Of a stretch of 64,000 nt of DNA, positions 9,089-17,262 are shown piece by piece (the first letter of the stretch is position 1; each line of letters starts with the position of its first letter). This DNA comes from Lentzea pudingi (GTDB lineage: Bacteria > Actinomycetota > Actinomycetes > Mycobacteriales > Pseudonocardiaceae): positions 55,547-119,546 of the forward strand of contig NZ_BMNC01000021.1 in NCBI RefSeq assembly GCF_014646255.1. The letters run 5' to 3'. A program made the position numbers and the translations under genes. Below the pieces are notes generated by a model. It was given only the letters and a program-made list of their open reading frames with translations. It had not been told where the DNA came from and did not search any database.

Positions 9089-10021
9089 ATGGGCGCGGGG
9101 CGCGCGTTGGGGTTGTTGCTGGGCGTGGCCGCGGACGCGGTGTTCGGTGATCCACGCCGATTTCACCCGGTAGCGGCATTCGGGTCGACCGCCGCGGCCC
9201 TCGAGAAGCGTCTGCACGCCAACTCCGAGGCCGCCGGTGTGGCGTACACGGCCGTGCTCGTCGGCGGGACCGTGGCGGCCGGCGTAGCCGTGGAGCGCCT
9301 GGCCCGCAAGCACTGGCTGACGCAGGCACTGGCGACGGGCGTGGCGACGTGGGTGGTGCTCGGCGGCAACTCGCTGGCGACCGAGGGCACGTCGATGGGC
9401 CGCGAACTGGCCGACGGCGACCTCGAAGCGGCCCGGTCGCGGCTGCCTCACCTGTGCGGGCGTGACGCGTCCCGGCTGGACACCACGGGCCTCGCGCGGG
9501 CGACCGTCGAATCCGTGGCCGAGAACACCTCGGACGCCGTCGTGGCCCCGCTGTTCTGGGGCGCCGTCGCCGGTGTGCCCGGTCTGCTGGGATACCGCGC
9601 CGCGAACACCCTGGACGCCATGGTCGGCCACAAGTCGCCGCGCTACCTGAAGTTCGGCTGGGCCTCGGCCCGCCTCGACGACCTGCTGAACCTGGCACCG
9701 TCCCGCCTGGCCGCGCTGCTCACCGTTGGCGGCGCCCCGGTGGTCGGAGGCTCCGCGTCGCAAGCGTTGGAGACCTGGCGCCGGGACGCGGCAGCACACC
9801 CGTCCCCCAACGCGGGCCAGGTGGAAGCGGCCTTCGCGGGCGCCCTGGAGATCCGCCTGGGCGGCCGCACCGTCTACTTGCACGGCGTGGAAGAGCGCCC
9901 GGTCCTCGGCCACGGCCGCAACCCGGACTCAGGTCACGTGACGCGTGCCGTGGAGCTGTCCCGAGTCGTCGGTTTCGGCGCGGGCTTCCTCAGCGCCGTC
10001 ATCGCCCTCTTCCGCAAGTAG
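9089..10021 (+). CDS. cobD: Adenosylcobinamide-phosphate synthase CobD/CbiB
   Basis: A 310-residue integral membrane protein that joins aminopropanol phosphate (or a related amine) to adenosylcobyric acid in B12 synthesis. Family signatures are visible: GDPRRFHPVAAFG near the N-terminus, ARATVESVAENTSDAVVAPLFW and RAANTLDAMVGHKSPRY in the middle. Several hydrophobic segments are present. I chose the ATG at 9089 because GGGGAGA precedes it by about five bases; an in-frame ATG at 9032 has no such site. Its 3' end overlaps the SURF1 gene on the opposite strand by 93 bases. M. tuberculosis cobD (Rv2236c) also neighbours a SURF1 gene. Confidence 0.92.
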   Translation: MGAGRALGLLLGVAADAVFGDPRRFHPVAAFGSTAAALEKRLHANSEAAGVAYTAVLVGGTVAAGVAVERLARKHWLTQALATGVATWVVLGGNSLATEGTSMGRELADGDLEAARSRLPHLCGRDASRLDTTGLARATVESVAENTSDAVVAPLFWGAVAGVPGLLGYRAANTLDAMVGHKSPRYLKFGWASARLDDLLNLAPSRLAALLTVGGAPVVGGSASQALETWRRDAAAHPSPNAGQVEAAFAGALEIRLGGRTVYLHGVEERPVLGHGRNPDSGHVTRAVELSRVVGFGAGFLSAVIALFRK

Positions 10022-10747
10022 CTCGGCGATCGACTTCTTCTTGGTGCGGCCCTCGTAGAGCACACCACCCGGCCGCGCCTCACGGATCGTGAAGTACAGC
10101 CAGCCGCCGACCGCCATGACCCCGAACGCGATCCACTGCAGCGCGTAGGAGAAGAACGGCCCGGACTCGAGCCGCGGCAACGGCAACGTCTGGAGCGCAC
10201 CGGGCTGCTCCTCGATCAGCTGGTAGTAGCCGGGCTCGATGCCCGGCCCGACCGCGTTGTTGTTGATCGAGTAGATCTGCCTGCGGCCGTCCTGGTCGAA
10301 CGCGGGCTGGTCGTTCGACTCGTTGGGCCGCGCGAGCCCGATGAGCGTGACCTCGTCCGTCGGCGGTGCCTCGAAGTCCGGCGGCTTGATGCCGTTGATC
10401 GGCCGCACGTACCCGCGGTCGATCAGGACCTTGTGGCCGGTGGTCGTCTCGAACGGCGTGATGACCTCGAACGCCGCCTCACCCTGCACCGTGCGGAGCC
10501 GTGCCAGCGCTTCCAGTTCCGGCAGGTAACGGCCCTTGATCTCGACCTTCTGCCACTCGTCGTGCTTAGCCCCGAACTGCGCGGGGTCGCTCTTCAGCGA
10601 CTTGGTGATGGCGGAGTTCTGCTGCTGCCGCTCGTCGTTGCGGCCGAACTGCCACGGCGAGAGGAAGTAGACGCAGGAGCCCGCGAACACCCAGACGGCC
10701 AGGGTCAGCGCCAGCCAGCCCGGCTTGAGGAGGAACTTGAACCGCAC
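9929..10747 (-). CDS. SURF1-family protein (cytochrome oxidase assembly)
   Basis: A 272-residue membrane protein. A transmembrane segment lies near residues 10-30 and is followed by the SURF1 motif WQFGRNDER. A periplasm-side domain contains RGYVRP. A second transmembrane segment (FFSYALQWIAFGVMAVGGW) lies near residue 205, and a charged cytoplasmic tail follows. SURF1 proteins help insert haem a into cytochrome c oxidase. The start is GTG (10745-10747). The convergent overlap with cobD is long (93 bases), and the tail residues past about 240 are coded inside it. Synteny with Rv2235 supports the call. Confidence 0.9.
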   Translation of the reverse strand: MRFKFLLKPGWLALTLAVWVFAGSCVYFLSPWQFGRNDERQQQNSAITKSLKSDPAQFGAKHDEWQKVEIKGRYLPELEALARLRTVQGEAAFEVITPFETTTGHKVLIDRGYVRPINGIKPPDFEAPPTDEVTLIGLARPNESNDQPAFDQDGRRQIYSINNNAVGPGIEPGYYQLIEEQPGALQTLPLPRLESGPFFSYALQWIAFGVMAVGGWLYFTIREARPGGVLYEGRTKKKSIAELLAEEGDDGAEEARAETDDSGQLHGTRHVT

Positions 10748-10768
10748 GACCTCACGGTAGATGACCGG

Positions 10769-11323
10769 TCAGAGCGCCCTGAGTGCGGCCACTGACTGCA
10801 CAAGCCCGCAACGTTCGAGCGAGGCGAGGACGTCCCCGATCGTGCCCGGAGGATTGCGCCACGAGTTCGCGATCTGCTGTACGCAGCTCCACACGACCTT
10901 GGCGTCGAGCCCGATCTGGTCGCTGACGAAGTCGTCCGCGTCTTTGGGATCGACGTCGCACGGGCACAAAGCTCGCGCGGGGAAGTCCTTGAGGTTGTTG
11001 GTGACGATCACCTGCGCACGAGCCCTGATGGCGGCGGCGAGCACGTGGCGGTCATCCGGATCGGGCAGGTCCAGCGATGGGATCAGCGGCTCGTAGCCGG
11101 TGACCAGACAGTCCCGGACCGCCGTGAGCATCAGCGATCGGGTCCGCGTGAGCTGCTCCTCGGAGAGGTCCGGCCGGTTCTTGCGGATGTTGCGGAACAC
11201 CTCGTCGAGGATCTGGTCAGTCCACTTCGCCTGCACGAGACCCGCTGCCGCGATCCGGATCAGCAGGTCTCGCAAAGTGCTCGGGTAGAGGACGTTGGCG
11301 TCGTAGAGGACTACGAAACTCAC
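10769..11323 (-). CDS. PIN-domain ribonuclease toxin (VapC-like, PIN_3)
   Basis: A 184-residue PIN-domain protein. The first acidic residue is in VVLYDANVLYPS. The central acidic cluster is DLPDPDDRHVLAAAI and is followed by VIVTNNLKDF, the usual PIN_3 arrangement. PIN toxins are Mg-dependent RNases. The start is GTG immediately after the TGA of the upstream gene (TGAGTG, no gap), so the pair is translationally coupled with the putative antitoxin first. The target RNA cannot be deduced. Confidence 0.85.
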   Translation of the reverse strand: MSFVVLYDANVLYPSTLRDLLIRIAAAGLVQAKWTDQILDEVFRNIRKNRPDLSEEQLTRTRSLMLTAVRDCLVTGYEPLIPSLDLPDPDDRHVLAAAIRARAQVIVTNNLKDFPARALCPCDVDPKDADDFVSDQIGLDAKVVWSCVQQIANSWRNPPGTIGDVLASLERCGLVQSVAALRAL

Positions 11324-11779
11324 TCAGGCCATGCCCATCTCTTGCGTGAGCGCCGACAACTCGTCGGCCGCTCGGCGCCGCCGCTGGTCGTCGTTGCGCA
11401 TGTACTCCACCAGCGACAGCGCCTTGATGCGGCGATGCTTGCCGACCTTGCGGTATTCGATCTCGCCGGCTTCGAGCAGGCCGATCAGGTACGGACGTGA
11501 CACGTTCAACATGTCGGCGGCCTGCTGCGTGGTCAGTTCGGCGTCCGCGGGCACGACGGACACGCCGTGGCCCGCTGCCATGTAGGCGAGGATCTGGGCG
11601 AAGAGCTCGACCGCGGCGCGCGGCAGGACCAGCACGTCGCCGTTCTCCTCGACCCTCACGCGAACGTCGTGCTCGTCCTCGTGCCGATCGTGCAGGTACG
11701 CCTTGACCCTGGTCAGCGCGGCATGGGCGGTGACGACGTCCTCGTCGTCAGGCTGGACGGCTCGCAATGCGGAACTCAT
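11324..11779 (-). CDS. HTH (excisionase/MerR-like) antitoxin partner of PIN toxin
   Basis: A 151-residue protein with an acidic N-terminal half and a C-terminal helix-turn-helix of the excisionase/MerR type (LTTQQAADMLNVSRPYLIGLL, about residues 83-103). A basic and charged tail follows. The arrangement HTH gene then PIN gene is a recurring toxin-antitoxin module in actinobacteria. ATG at 11777-11779 has a strong GGGAGGAGG ribosome site. A palindrome overlapping the -10 box (11800-11819) is a good candidate for its own operator, as expected for an autoregulated antitoxin. Confidence 0.8.
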   Translation of the reverse strand: MSSALRAVQPDDEDVVTAHAALTRVKAYLHDRHEDEHDVRVRVEENGDVLVLPRAAVELFAQILAYMAAGHGVSVVPADAELTTQQAADMLNVSRPYLIGLLEAGEIEYRKVGKHRRIKALSLVEYMRNDDQRRRRAADELSALTQEMGMA

Positions 11780-11799
11780 CGATTCCTCCTCCCTCTATC

Positions 11800-11831
11800 C
11801 GAATTATCCGCAATATTCGAAGCGAACGCAA
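11800..11831 (-). promoter_or_regulatory. Promoter and operator palindrome of the toxin-antitoxin operon
   Basis: On the minus strand: -35 TTGCGT (11826-11831), exactly 17 bases, then -10 GATAAT (11803-11808). A 20-bp imperfect palindrome with CGAAT/ATTCG ends (11800-11819) covers the -10 and part of the spacer. Transcription should start near 11796, giving a leader of about 17 bases that carries the ribosome site. Confidence 0.65.
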
Positions 11832-11835
11832 CGCG

Positions 11836-12387
11836 CTATCGGGTGAGTCCGACCTCGTGGAACTGGGTCACGAACCCCTCACCCTCAGGACTCGCGGCCA
11901 TGATCCCTGCCGTCACCTCCGCGTCGGGCGGGAAGTACGCCTTGCGCAGCAGGTTCGTCGGCTCGGCGCCGTCGAGCCCGTACCGCACCCACACCGCGTC
12001 ACCCTTGCGCTCGGCACTGACGGTGAACCGCTCGAACGACCCGACGAGAGCCAGGTTCCAGTCCGAGAACCCACGGGTCACCACCGTGCTGGCCTGCAGC
12101 TTCCCGTCGAACACCTCGACCCCGGCCTTGACCCAGTTCTCGCCGTCGACCAGCAGCCCGACGCCGGCGTGGTCGTACTGCGCCGCGTACTCGCCGGAGA
12201 AGGTGGCGGTGACGGTGAAGTCGCCGGTGACGCGCATGCCGTAGAGGTGGCCGTTGTCGCGGACGACGCCGTTGCCGGTGAGGCGCCAGAAGTCGCTGCC
12301 CGGGTCGGCGTGCACGGTCAGCGGGGTGGGCGACCACTCGCGCGGTTCGTTGAGCCAGGTCCAGCCGGTGACGTCCATGATCCTCAT
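11836..12387 (-). CDS. DUF1349 domain protein (regulation of enolase-like, concanavalin-like fold)
   Basis: A 183-residue soluble protein. The pattern DFWRLTGNGVVRDNGHLYG, then AAQYDHAGVGLLVDGENWVKAG and STVVTRGFSDWN, is typical of DUF1349, a beta-sandwich of the concanavalin/laminin-G type. Its role is unknown; carbohydrate binding is a fold-based guess. The start ATG at 12385-12387 overlaps the stop of the upstream kinase gene (ATGA), placing it last in the phosphatase-kinase-DUF1349 operon. A second in-frame ATG is at 12376-12378. Confidence 0.82.
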   Translation of the reverse strand: MRIMDVTGWTWLNEPREWSPTPLTVHADPGSDFWRLTGNGVVRDNGHLYGMRVTGDFTVTATFSGEYAAQYDHAGVGLLVDGENWVKAGVEVFDGKLQASTVVTRGFSDWNLALVGSFERFTVSAERKGDAVWVRYGLDGAEPTNLLRKAYFPPDAEVTAGIMAASPEGEGFVTQFHEVGLTR

Positions 12388-13115
12388 CCTCGCAAAGCGG
12401 CCCGTGCCGCGCTCAACGCTTGTGCGCGGTAGCCGCCGCCGAACAGCGCGGCGTGCACGAGCAGTGGGAACAGTTGGTGCAACGGCACCCGCGCCTGCCA
12501 GCCGTCGGCCAGCGGCGCGACCTCCTGGTAGGCGCCGAGGACGTGGTCGAGGAACGGGCAGCCGAAGAGCTGGAGCATCGCGAGATCGCTCTCCCGATGG
12601 CCGCCGTGAGCTGCGGGGTCGATCAGCCACACCTGGCCGTCGGCGCCCCACACCACGTTGCCGCTCCACAGGTCGCCGTGCAGCCGTGCGGGAGGTTCCG
12701 GCGGACCGGCCAATGACGCTATGTGCGCGCACACGTCGCTGACGTCGATGCCTGCTTGCCGTGCGTACGGCTCGATTCGTTGTGATGCGAACCACGCGGG
12801 CCACTCCGGAGCGGGCTCGTTGAGCATCTCGGTCATGCCGATCGTGGCTTCGCGCGGACCGCCCTCGGGTGGCGCGCCGAACGCCTCGGCGCCCGCGAGG
12901 TGCATCCGCGCGAGCCGGCGTCCGAAGGTCACGGCCGCCTGAAGATTCGGCTCCCCAAGCGGGATCTCGTCGATGACCAGCGTGCCTCCCGACGCGCTGC
13001 GCACGAACGGGATCGGCGGGCCGCCGTCGACGCGCAGCCACCGCAGGCCCGCCGCCTCGGCAGCAGTGGCCCGCAGTGACTGGTGCTTCGTCCTCAGAGC
13101 CGCTCGCGCACCCAC
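12384..13115 (-). CDS. Fructosamine kinase-like protein, apparently N-terminally short
   Basis: 243 residues if started at GTG 13113-13115; the family is usually near 290. The C-terminal kinase lobe is intact: catalytic loop ARLHGDLWSGNVVW and metal-binding LIDPAAHGGHRESDLAM. Fructosamine kinases phosphorylate sugar-amine adducts so that proteins are deglycated. The nucleotide-binding N-lobe strands before the conserved lysine region (RTKHQSLRATAAEAAGLRWL) are missing. The frame stays open upstream to 13478, but that stretch is Arg-rich shadow of the phosphatase gene. The chosen start overlaps the phosphatase by 22 bases with no clear ribosome site. Either a natural truncation or a different ATP-binding arrangement; activity is uncertain. 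Confidence 0.72.
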   Translation of the reverse strand: MGARAALRTKHQSLRATAAEAAGLRWLRVDGGPPIPFVRSASGGTLVIDEIPLGEPNLQAAVTFGRRLARMHLAGAEAFGAPPEGGPREATIGMTEMLNEPAPEWPAWFASQRIEPYARQAGIDVSDVCAHIASLAGPPEPPARLHGDLWSGNVVWGADGQVWLIDPAAHGGHRESDLAMLQLFGCPFLDHVLGAYQEVAPLADGWQARVPLHQLFPLLVHAALFGGGYRAQALSAARAALRG

Positions 13116-13546
13116 GCGACCAGCCCCGGCATCGCCGCCTCCGTCATCACCAGCACCTCGGTGAACCCGGCGTCGTCGCCGTAGTAGGGATCCGGCACGT
13201 CCACCCCGTCGGCGTCCGGATCGAACGAACGGAGCAGTCGCACGCGATCGGGATCCACCATCCGGCGCAACGCGCGGGCGTGGCCGGAGTCGAGAGCGAC
13301 CAGCAGGTCGGCGCCGAGGTGGTCGGAACCGACCTGTGCGGCCACGTGGTCGACGGGATATCCGTTGTCCGCCAACGTCTTCAACGCGCGCGGGTCCGCG
13401 GGGTCGCCGACGTGCCACCCGCCGGTTCCGGCACTGGACACCTGGACGTGGTGCGACAATCCTTCCCGGGACAGCCATTCTCGGAACACGAGCGCTGCCA
13501 CGGGGGACCGGCAGATGTTGCCGGTGCAGACGAACGAGACGTGCAT
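13094..13546 (-). CDS. ptpA: Low-molecular-weight protein tyrosine phosphatase
   Basis: A 150-residue LMW-PTP. The P-loop CTGNICRS (C-X5-R-S) starts at Cys7, and the general-acid loop DVPDPYYG lies at about residues 114-121. Both are intact. It dephosphorylates tyrosine residues on proteins. It is the first gene of a tightly overlapped operon with the fructosamine kinase-like and DUF1349 genes. Pairing of a phosphatase with a sugar-amine kinase suggests protein repair or sugar-phosphate turnover, but this is speculation. Position matches M. tuberculosis ptpA (Rv2234) beside the SURF1 gene and cobC. Confidence 0.92.
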   Translation of the reverse strand: MHVSFVCTGNICRSPVAALVFREWLSREGLSHHVQVSSAGTGGWHVGDPADPRALKTLADNGYPVDHVAAQVGSDHLGADLLVALDSGHARALRRMVDPDRVRLLRSFDPDADGVDVPDPYYGDDAGFTEVLVMTEAAMPGLVAWVRERL

Positions 13547-13630
13547 GTCGCGCAGCCTATGTGGTGCCGCCGCACGGTAACGCTCAACCGCTGTCGCAAG
13601 ATGTACGGACAAACGACATGGAGGCCGCCC

Positions 13631-13837
13631 ATGCAGACAGGTACCGACGTGCCCCCGCAACGGGAGATCATCGGGTGCACCGATGCCCTCGGGCGCCGTC
13701 GTGCGTTCGAGGTGTACCTCAACGAGAAGGGTCGCGTCTGCTTCCGCACCCCGCCCGGTGAGTCGGCTCAGCTCGACGCCTTCCAGCTGGACGAGCTGAT
13801 CAGCCACCTCACCGAGCTCCGCCGCTACATGCAGTGA
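13631..13837 (+). CDS. Small conserved-looking hypothetical protein
   Basis: A 68-residue protein without recognised domain. It has two likely beta strands (REIIGCTDALGRRRAFEVYL, VCFRTPP) and a C-terminal helix ending in a leucine- and arginine-containing stretch. GGAGG six bases upstream decides for the ATG at 13631 over an in-frame ATG at 13601. It starts 84 bases from the divergent ptpA. Codon use has the strong third-position GC of its neighbours, which supports that it is real. Function unknown. Confidence 0.65.
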   Translation: MQTGTDVPPQREIIGCTDALGRRRAFEVYLNEKGRVCFRTPPGESAQLDAFQLDELISHLTELRRYMQ

Positions 13838-13860
13838 CGCGCACGTCTGAGCCCGTCGCC

Positions 13861-13866
13861 TAGAAT
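13861..13866 (+). promoter_or_regulatory. -10 box of a probably leaderless cobC transcript
   Basis: TAGAAT lies seven bases before the ATG at 13874, the classic leaderless spacing in actinobacteria. There is no ribosome site in front of the ATG. No good -35 is visible. Confidence 0.45.
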
Positions 13867-13873
13867 TCCGGCG

Positions 13874-14869
13874 ATGACCAGCCCAGACCTGCGCCACCAC
13901 GGCGACGTCGACGCCGCACCCGGCCTCGCCGACTTCGCCGTCAACGTGCGGGTGCCGCACCCGCCCGATTGGCTGCGCGAACGGTTGGCCGCGGCGCTCG
14001 GCGAGCTCGGGCGTTACCCCTCGAAACTGGCTGAAGAGCGCGCCCGTGAGGCAGTCGCACGCCGTCACGGGCGCTCGCCGGACGAGGTCCTGCTGCTCAA
14101 CGGTGCCGCCGAGGGCTTCGCGCTGCTGCCGAAGCTCTCGCCGCGCCGTGCCGCGATCGTCCACCCTGGGTTCACCGAGCCCGAGGTGGCTTTTCGCGAT
14201 GCCGGGATCCCGGTCGACCACGTGCTGCTCGACGGCGACTTCGGCCTCCGCGACGTGCGCACGGACGCCGACCTGATCGTCATCGGCAACCCCACGAACC
14301 CGACGTCGGTGCTGCACGAGGCCGCCGCGGTGAAGGCGTTGCCCGGCAAGCTGGTCGTCGACGAGGCGTTCATGGACGCCGTCCCCGGTGAGCCCGAGTC
14401 GCTCGCGCACGACCCCGACGTGCTGGTGCTGCGCAGCCTGACCAAGACCTGGGGGCTCGCGGGCCTGCGCGCCGGCTACCTGCTCGGCGACCCGGAGACG
14501 CTCGGAAGGCTGGCGCACGGCCGTCCGCACTGGCCAGTGGGCAGTCTCACGCTGGAAGCGATCACGGCGTGCTGCGAGCCGGAGGCGCTGGAGCAGTCCG
14601 CGCGGTTCGCCCGCGAGGCCTCCGAGTACGCGGCGCACGCGTTGGAGCAGCTCCAAGACCTCGTCGTCGTTGCGCCGAAAGGGCCGTTCCTGCTGATCAG
14701 GGCGCCCCGGGGAACGCGGCAGGCGTTGCGGGACAAGGGGATCGCGGTCCGCCGCTGCGACACGTTCCCCGGACTGGATGACACCTACCTGCGCGTGGCG
14801 ATCCGGCCGCCGGAGGAGTTCGCGGTGTTCGTGGACGCGTTGCGCGTCGTGATGGAGGAACTGGCTTGA
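13874..14869 (+). CDS. cobC: Rv2231c-family PLP-dependent aminotransferase CobC
   Basis: A 331-residue class I/II aminotransferase related to threonine-phosphate decarboxylase and histidinol-phosphate aminotransferase. The PLP lysine lies in RSLTKTWGLAGLRAGYLLG (around residue 193). GNPTNPTS and VVDEAFMD are the other cofactor-binding motifs. Annotated in actinobacteria as cobalamin synthesis protein CobC, though its reaction is not firmly known. First gene of the conserved three-gene operon with nif3 and the zinc-ribbon gene, as Rv2231c-Rv2229c. Its stop overlaps the next start (TTGA). Confidence 0.88.
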   Translation: MTSPDLRHHGDVDAAPGLADFAVNVRVPHPPDWLRERLAAALGELGRYPSKLAEERAREAVARRHGRSPDEVLLLNGAAEGFALLPKLSPRRAAIVHPGFTEPEVAFRDAGIPVDHVLLDGDFGLRDVRTDADLIVIGNPTNPTSVLHEAAAVKALPGKLVVDEAFMDAVPGEPESLAHDPDVLVLRSLTKTWGLAGLRAGYLLGDPETLGRLAHGRPHWPVGSLTLEAITACCEPEALEQSARFAREASEYAAHALEQLQDLVVVAPKGPFLLIRAPRGTRQALRDKGIAVRRCDTFPGLDDTYLRVAIRPPEEFAVFVDALRVVMEELA

Positions 14870-15897
14870 AGCTCGCCGACGTGATCGCGGTCCTGGAGTC
14901 CGCGTATCCGCCGAGGACCGCCGAGAAGTGGGACGCGGTCGGCTTGGTCTGCGGTGATCCGGCCGAGGAGGTCAGCAGGGTCCTGGTCTGCGTCGACCCG
15001 ACGTCGTCCACTGTGGACGAGGCGGTCGAGGTGGGCGCGCAGCTCGTGGTCGCGCACCACCCGCTGTTCCTCAAGGGCGTCAACGGGGTCGCGGCCGACG
15101 GCCCCAAGGGTGCGTTGGCGCACAGACTGATCCGCAACGGCGCCGCCCTGTACTGCGCGCACACCAACGCCGACAACGCGTCGCCCGGCGTCTCGGACGC
15201 CCTCGCGAAGGCCATCGGGCTCACCGTCACCGGCCCGCTCGACGCCACCCCGCGCACCCCGGCGGACGTGCTCATCACCTACGCGCAGGACGCGGGCCAG
15301 GTGGTGAGGACGCTGACCGGCGCGGGCGCCGAACTCGTGAAGCACGAGGACACGCGGCTGGAGTTCACCCTGCCGCGTTCGCGCCGCAACGCCGTCGTCC
15401 GAGCTCTGGAGTCCGCTCACCCGCGCGAACGCTTCACCGTGCACGAACTCGCCGACCTGCCCGGCGACACCGGTTCGGGCCGCATCGGCGAACTCGCCGA
15501 GCCCGAGCCGTTGAAGGTCTTCGCCCAGCGCGTGGCCGACGCGCTGCCCGCGACCGTCCAGGGCGTCCGGGCGGCGGGAGACCCGGAACGCCTGATCACA
15601 CGGGTCGCGGTCTGCGGCGGTGCGGGCGACGGCTTCCTGGGCCTGGTGCAGCGCGCCGGCGTCGACGCCTACGTCACGGCCGACCTGCGGCACCACCCGG
15701 CGAGCGAGCACGTCGAGTCCGGCGGGCCCGCGTTGGTCGACGTCGCGCACTGGGCCAGCGAGTGGCCGTGGTGCGAGCAGGCGGCGGAGATCCTGCGGTC
15801 CGCCTTCGGCGGTAGGGTCGACGTACTCGTCTCCACCCGCCGGACCGACCCGTGGACCGTCGGTGCGACGAGCACAGCAGTAGGAGGACATGCGTGA
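14866..15897 (+). CDS. Nif3-like dinuclear metal centre protein
   Basis: A 343-residue NIF3/DUF34 protein. Metal-binding regions are visible: AHHPLFLKGV in the N-terminal half and DLRHHPASEH plus VDVAHWASEW in the C-terminal half. An insert domain of about 100 residues between them is usual for the longer family members. These proteins form toroidal hexamers; a GTP cyclohydrolase-like or metal-handling role has been proposed but is unsettled. The start is TTG with GGAGG upstream, overlapping the cobC stop by four bases. Confidence 0.9.
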   Translation: MKLADVIAVLESAYPPRTAEKWDAVGLVCGDPAEEVSRVLVCVDPTSSTVDEAVEVGAQLVVAHHPLFLKGVNGVAADGPKGALAHRLIRNGAALYCAHTNADNASPGVSDALAKAIGLTVTGPLDATPRTPADVLITYAQDAGQVVRTLTGAGAELVKHEDTRLEFTLPRSRRNAVVRALESAHPRERFTVHELADLPGDTGSGRIGELAEPEPLKVFAQRVADALPATVQGVRAAGDPERLITRVAVCGGAGDGFLGLVQRAGVDAYVTADLRHHPASEHVESGGPALVDVAHWASEWPWCEQAAEILRSAFGGRVDVLVSTRRTDPWTVGATSTAVGGHA

Positions 15898-16631
15898 AAG
15901 CCGACCCCGCAGTGCAGCGCAGGCTGCTCGACCTGGCCGAGGTCGACGCCGAACTGGCGCGTGTCACCCACCGTCGCCGCACGCTGCCGGAGATCGCGGA
16001 GATCACCGCGGTCGAGCAGCAGGTGCGCGCGAAGCAGGACGCGCTGGTCGCCGTCCAGACGACGCTCACCGACCTCGACCGCGACGTGAAGCGCCAGGAG
16101 ACCGAGATCGACCAGGTCCGGGCCCGCGGCGAACGCGACCGCAAGCTGCTGCAGTCGGGCTCGGTCGGCGCCAAGCAGCTCACCGACCTCGAACACGAGC
16201 TCGCCACCATCCAGCGCCGCCAGGGCATCCTCGAGGACGACCTGCTGGAGCTGATGGAACGCCGCGAGGCCGTCGACGCCGACGTCTCCTTCGCGAGCGT
16301 GGAACTGGACAAGGCCCGTCAGGCGCTGGAAGACGCCTCGCGCCGCCGTGACGAGGCCCTCGCCAACCTGGAGACGACCGAGACCCGCCGTTCCGCCGAC
16401 CGTTCGGTGATGGCCAAGGGCTTCCCGGACGACCTGCTGAAGCTCTACGACCGCCAGCGCGAGCAGCGCGGCATCGGCGCCGCGCCGTTCCAGTCGCGCC
16501 GCTGCGGTGCGTGCCGGATCGAGCTCGACCGCGGCGCCGTGTCGAAGCTGAAGGAGGCAGCGGCCGACGAGGTCGTGCGCTGCGAGGAGTGCGGCGCGAT
16601 CCTGGTCCGCATCGCGGAGCCCAAGGCCTGA
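15894..16631 (+). CDS. C4-type zinc-ribbon, coiled-coil protein (Rv2229c-like)
   Basis: A 245-residue protein. Residues from about 1 to 180 form a long alpha-helical hairpin/coiled coil rich in Glu, Arg and Leu. The C-terminus holds a zinc ribbon with CGAC and CEEC pairs (RRCGACRIEL and VVRCEECGAIL). It resembles the CT398/HP0958 family, where such proteins act in flagellar or RNA-related roles; in actinobacteria the role is unknown. The start is GTG with AGGAGG upstream, overlapping the nif3 stop (GTGA). A strong terminator follows directly, ending the operon. Confidence 0.9.
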   Translation: MKADPAVQRRLLDLAEVDAELARVTHRRRTLPEIAEITAVEQQVRAKQDALVAVQTTLTDLDRDVKRQETEIDQVRARGERDRKLLQSGSVGAKQLTDLEHELATIQRRQGILEDDLLELMERREAVDADVSFASVELDKARQALEDASRRRDEALANLETTETRRSADRSVMAKGFPDDLLKLYDRQREQRGIGAAPFQSRRCGACRIELDRGAVSKLKEAAADEVVRCEECGAILVRIAEPKA

Positions 16632-16651
16632 GCGGCTACCGGAACAGGCAC

Positions 16652-16684
16652 AAGGGGACTGCCCTGCCGGGCAGTCCCCTTTCT
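16652..16684 (+). terminator. Rho-independent terminator of the cobC operon
   Basis: A perfect 13-bp stem (16652-16664 with 16669-16681) with a four-base TGCC loop, followed by a short T run. It begins 20 bases after the zinc-ribbon gene stop and may also stop transcription of the convergent membrane protein gene. Confidence 0.85.
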
Positions 16685-16691
16685 GCTGTCG

Positions 16692-17240
16692 TCACTCACC
16701 ACTGCGCTTGAGGCGCAGCGCGGACACGAGGAAGAACACCCCGCCGATCGCCGCGTATCCCGCCAGGTTGCGCAGGTTCGCGTCCGGCGCCCCCGCCTGC
16801 AAGAAGAACGACGTGCCCGCGAGCGTCGAGATCCCACCGCTGAGGATCATCGGCCACTGCCCGCCGAGGCTCCGCCGCACGAGCGCGACCGCGAGCTGCG
16901 CCACACCGGACACCACGGCCCACACACCCCACACCTGCAGCACCGCCGGGATTCCGGACGTCACCGCGAACGCCAGCCCTGCCGCGGCGAGCGCGCTGAC
17001 CGCGATGTTGGCGTAGAGCGCCACCGACGCCCGGCCCTTCTGGGACGCGCGGCTGTCGACGACGACCGCCGCCACGTCGAAGAGCGGGTAGAGCACCAGC
17101 AGCGTGGCGCTGACCGGGCCGATCTCCGTCGCGGTGAGGAACAGCAGCACCGCCCACACGACCGCGAACCCGAAGCGGCCGAGGTAGAGCGTGCGGAGGG
17201 CGGGGGTGAGGGTCGCGGGTGACGCTGCGTCGATGCTCAC
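16692..17240 (-). CDS. Multi-pass membrane protein (DUF308/HdeD-like)
   Basis: A 182-residue protein with about six hydrophobic segments separated by short loops, ending in a small positively charged tail. The pattern resembles the HdeD/DUF308 family of small bacterial membrane proteins of unknown function. It starts at GTG (17238-17240) and is divergent to a TetR gene. Two GAACGTTC palindromes lie in the shared 103-bp gap, so it is the probable target of that regulator. Confidence 0.75.
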   Translation of the reverse strand: MSIDAASPATLTPALRTLYLGRFGFAVVWAVLLFLTATEIGPVSATLLVLYPLFDVAAVVVDSRASQKGRASVALYANIAVSALAAAGLAFAVTSGIPAVLQVWGVWAVVSGVAQLAVALVRRSLGGQWPMILSGGISTLAGTSFFLQAGAPDANLRNLAGYAAIGGVFFLVSALRLKRSGE

Positions 17241-17262
17241 GGGTCAGTCCTTCGAGAGAGGG

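Noticed and set aside
13116..13478. Upstream extension of the fructosamine kinase frame
   Set aside because: Sequence is Arg-rich and merely out-of-frame phosphatase; it contains no kinase N-lobe motif.
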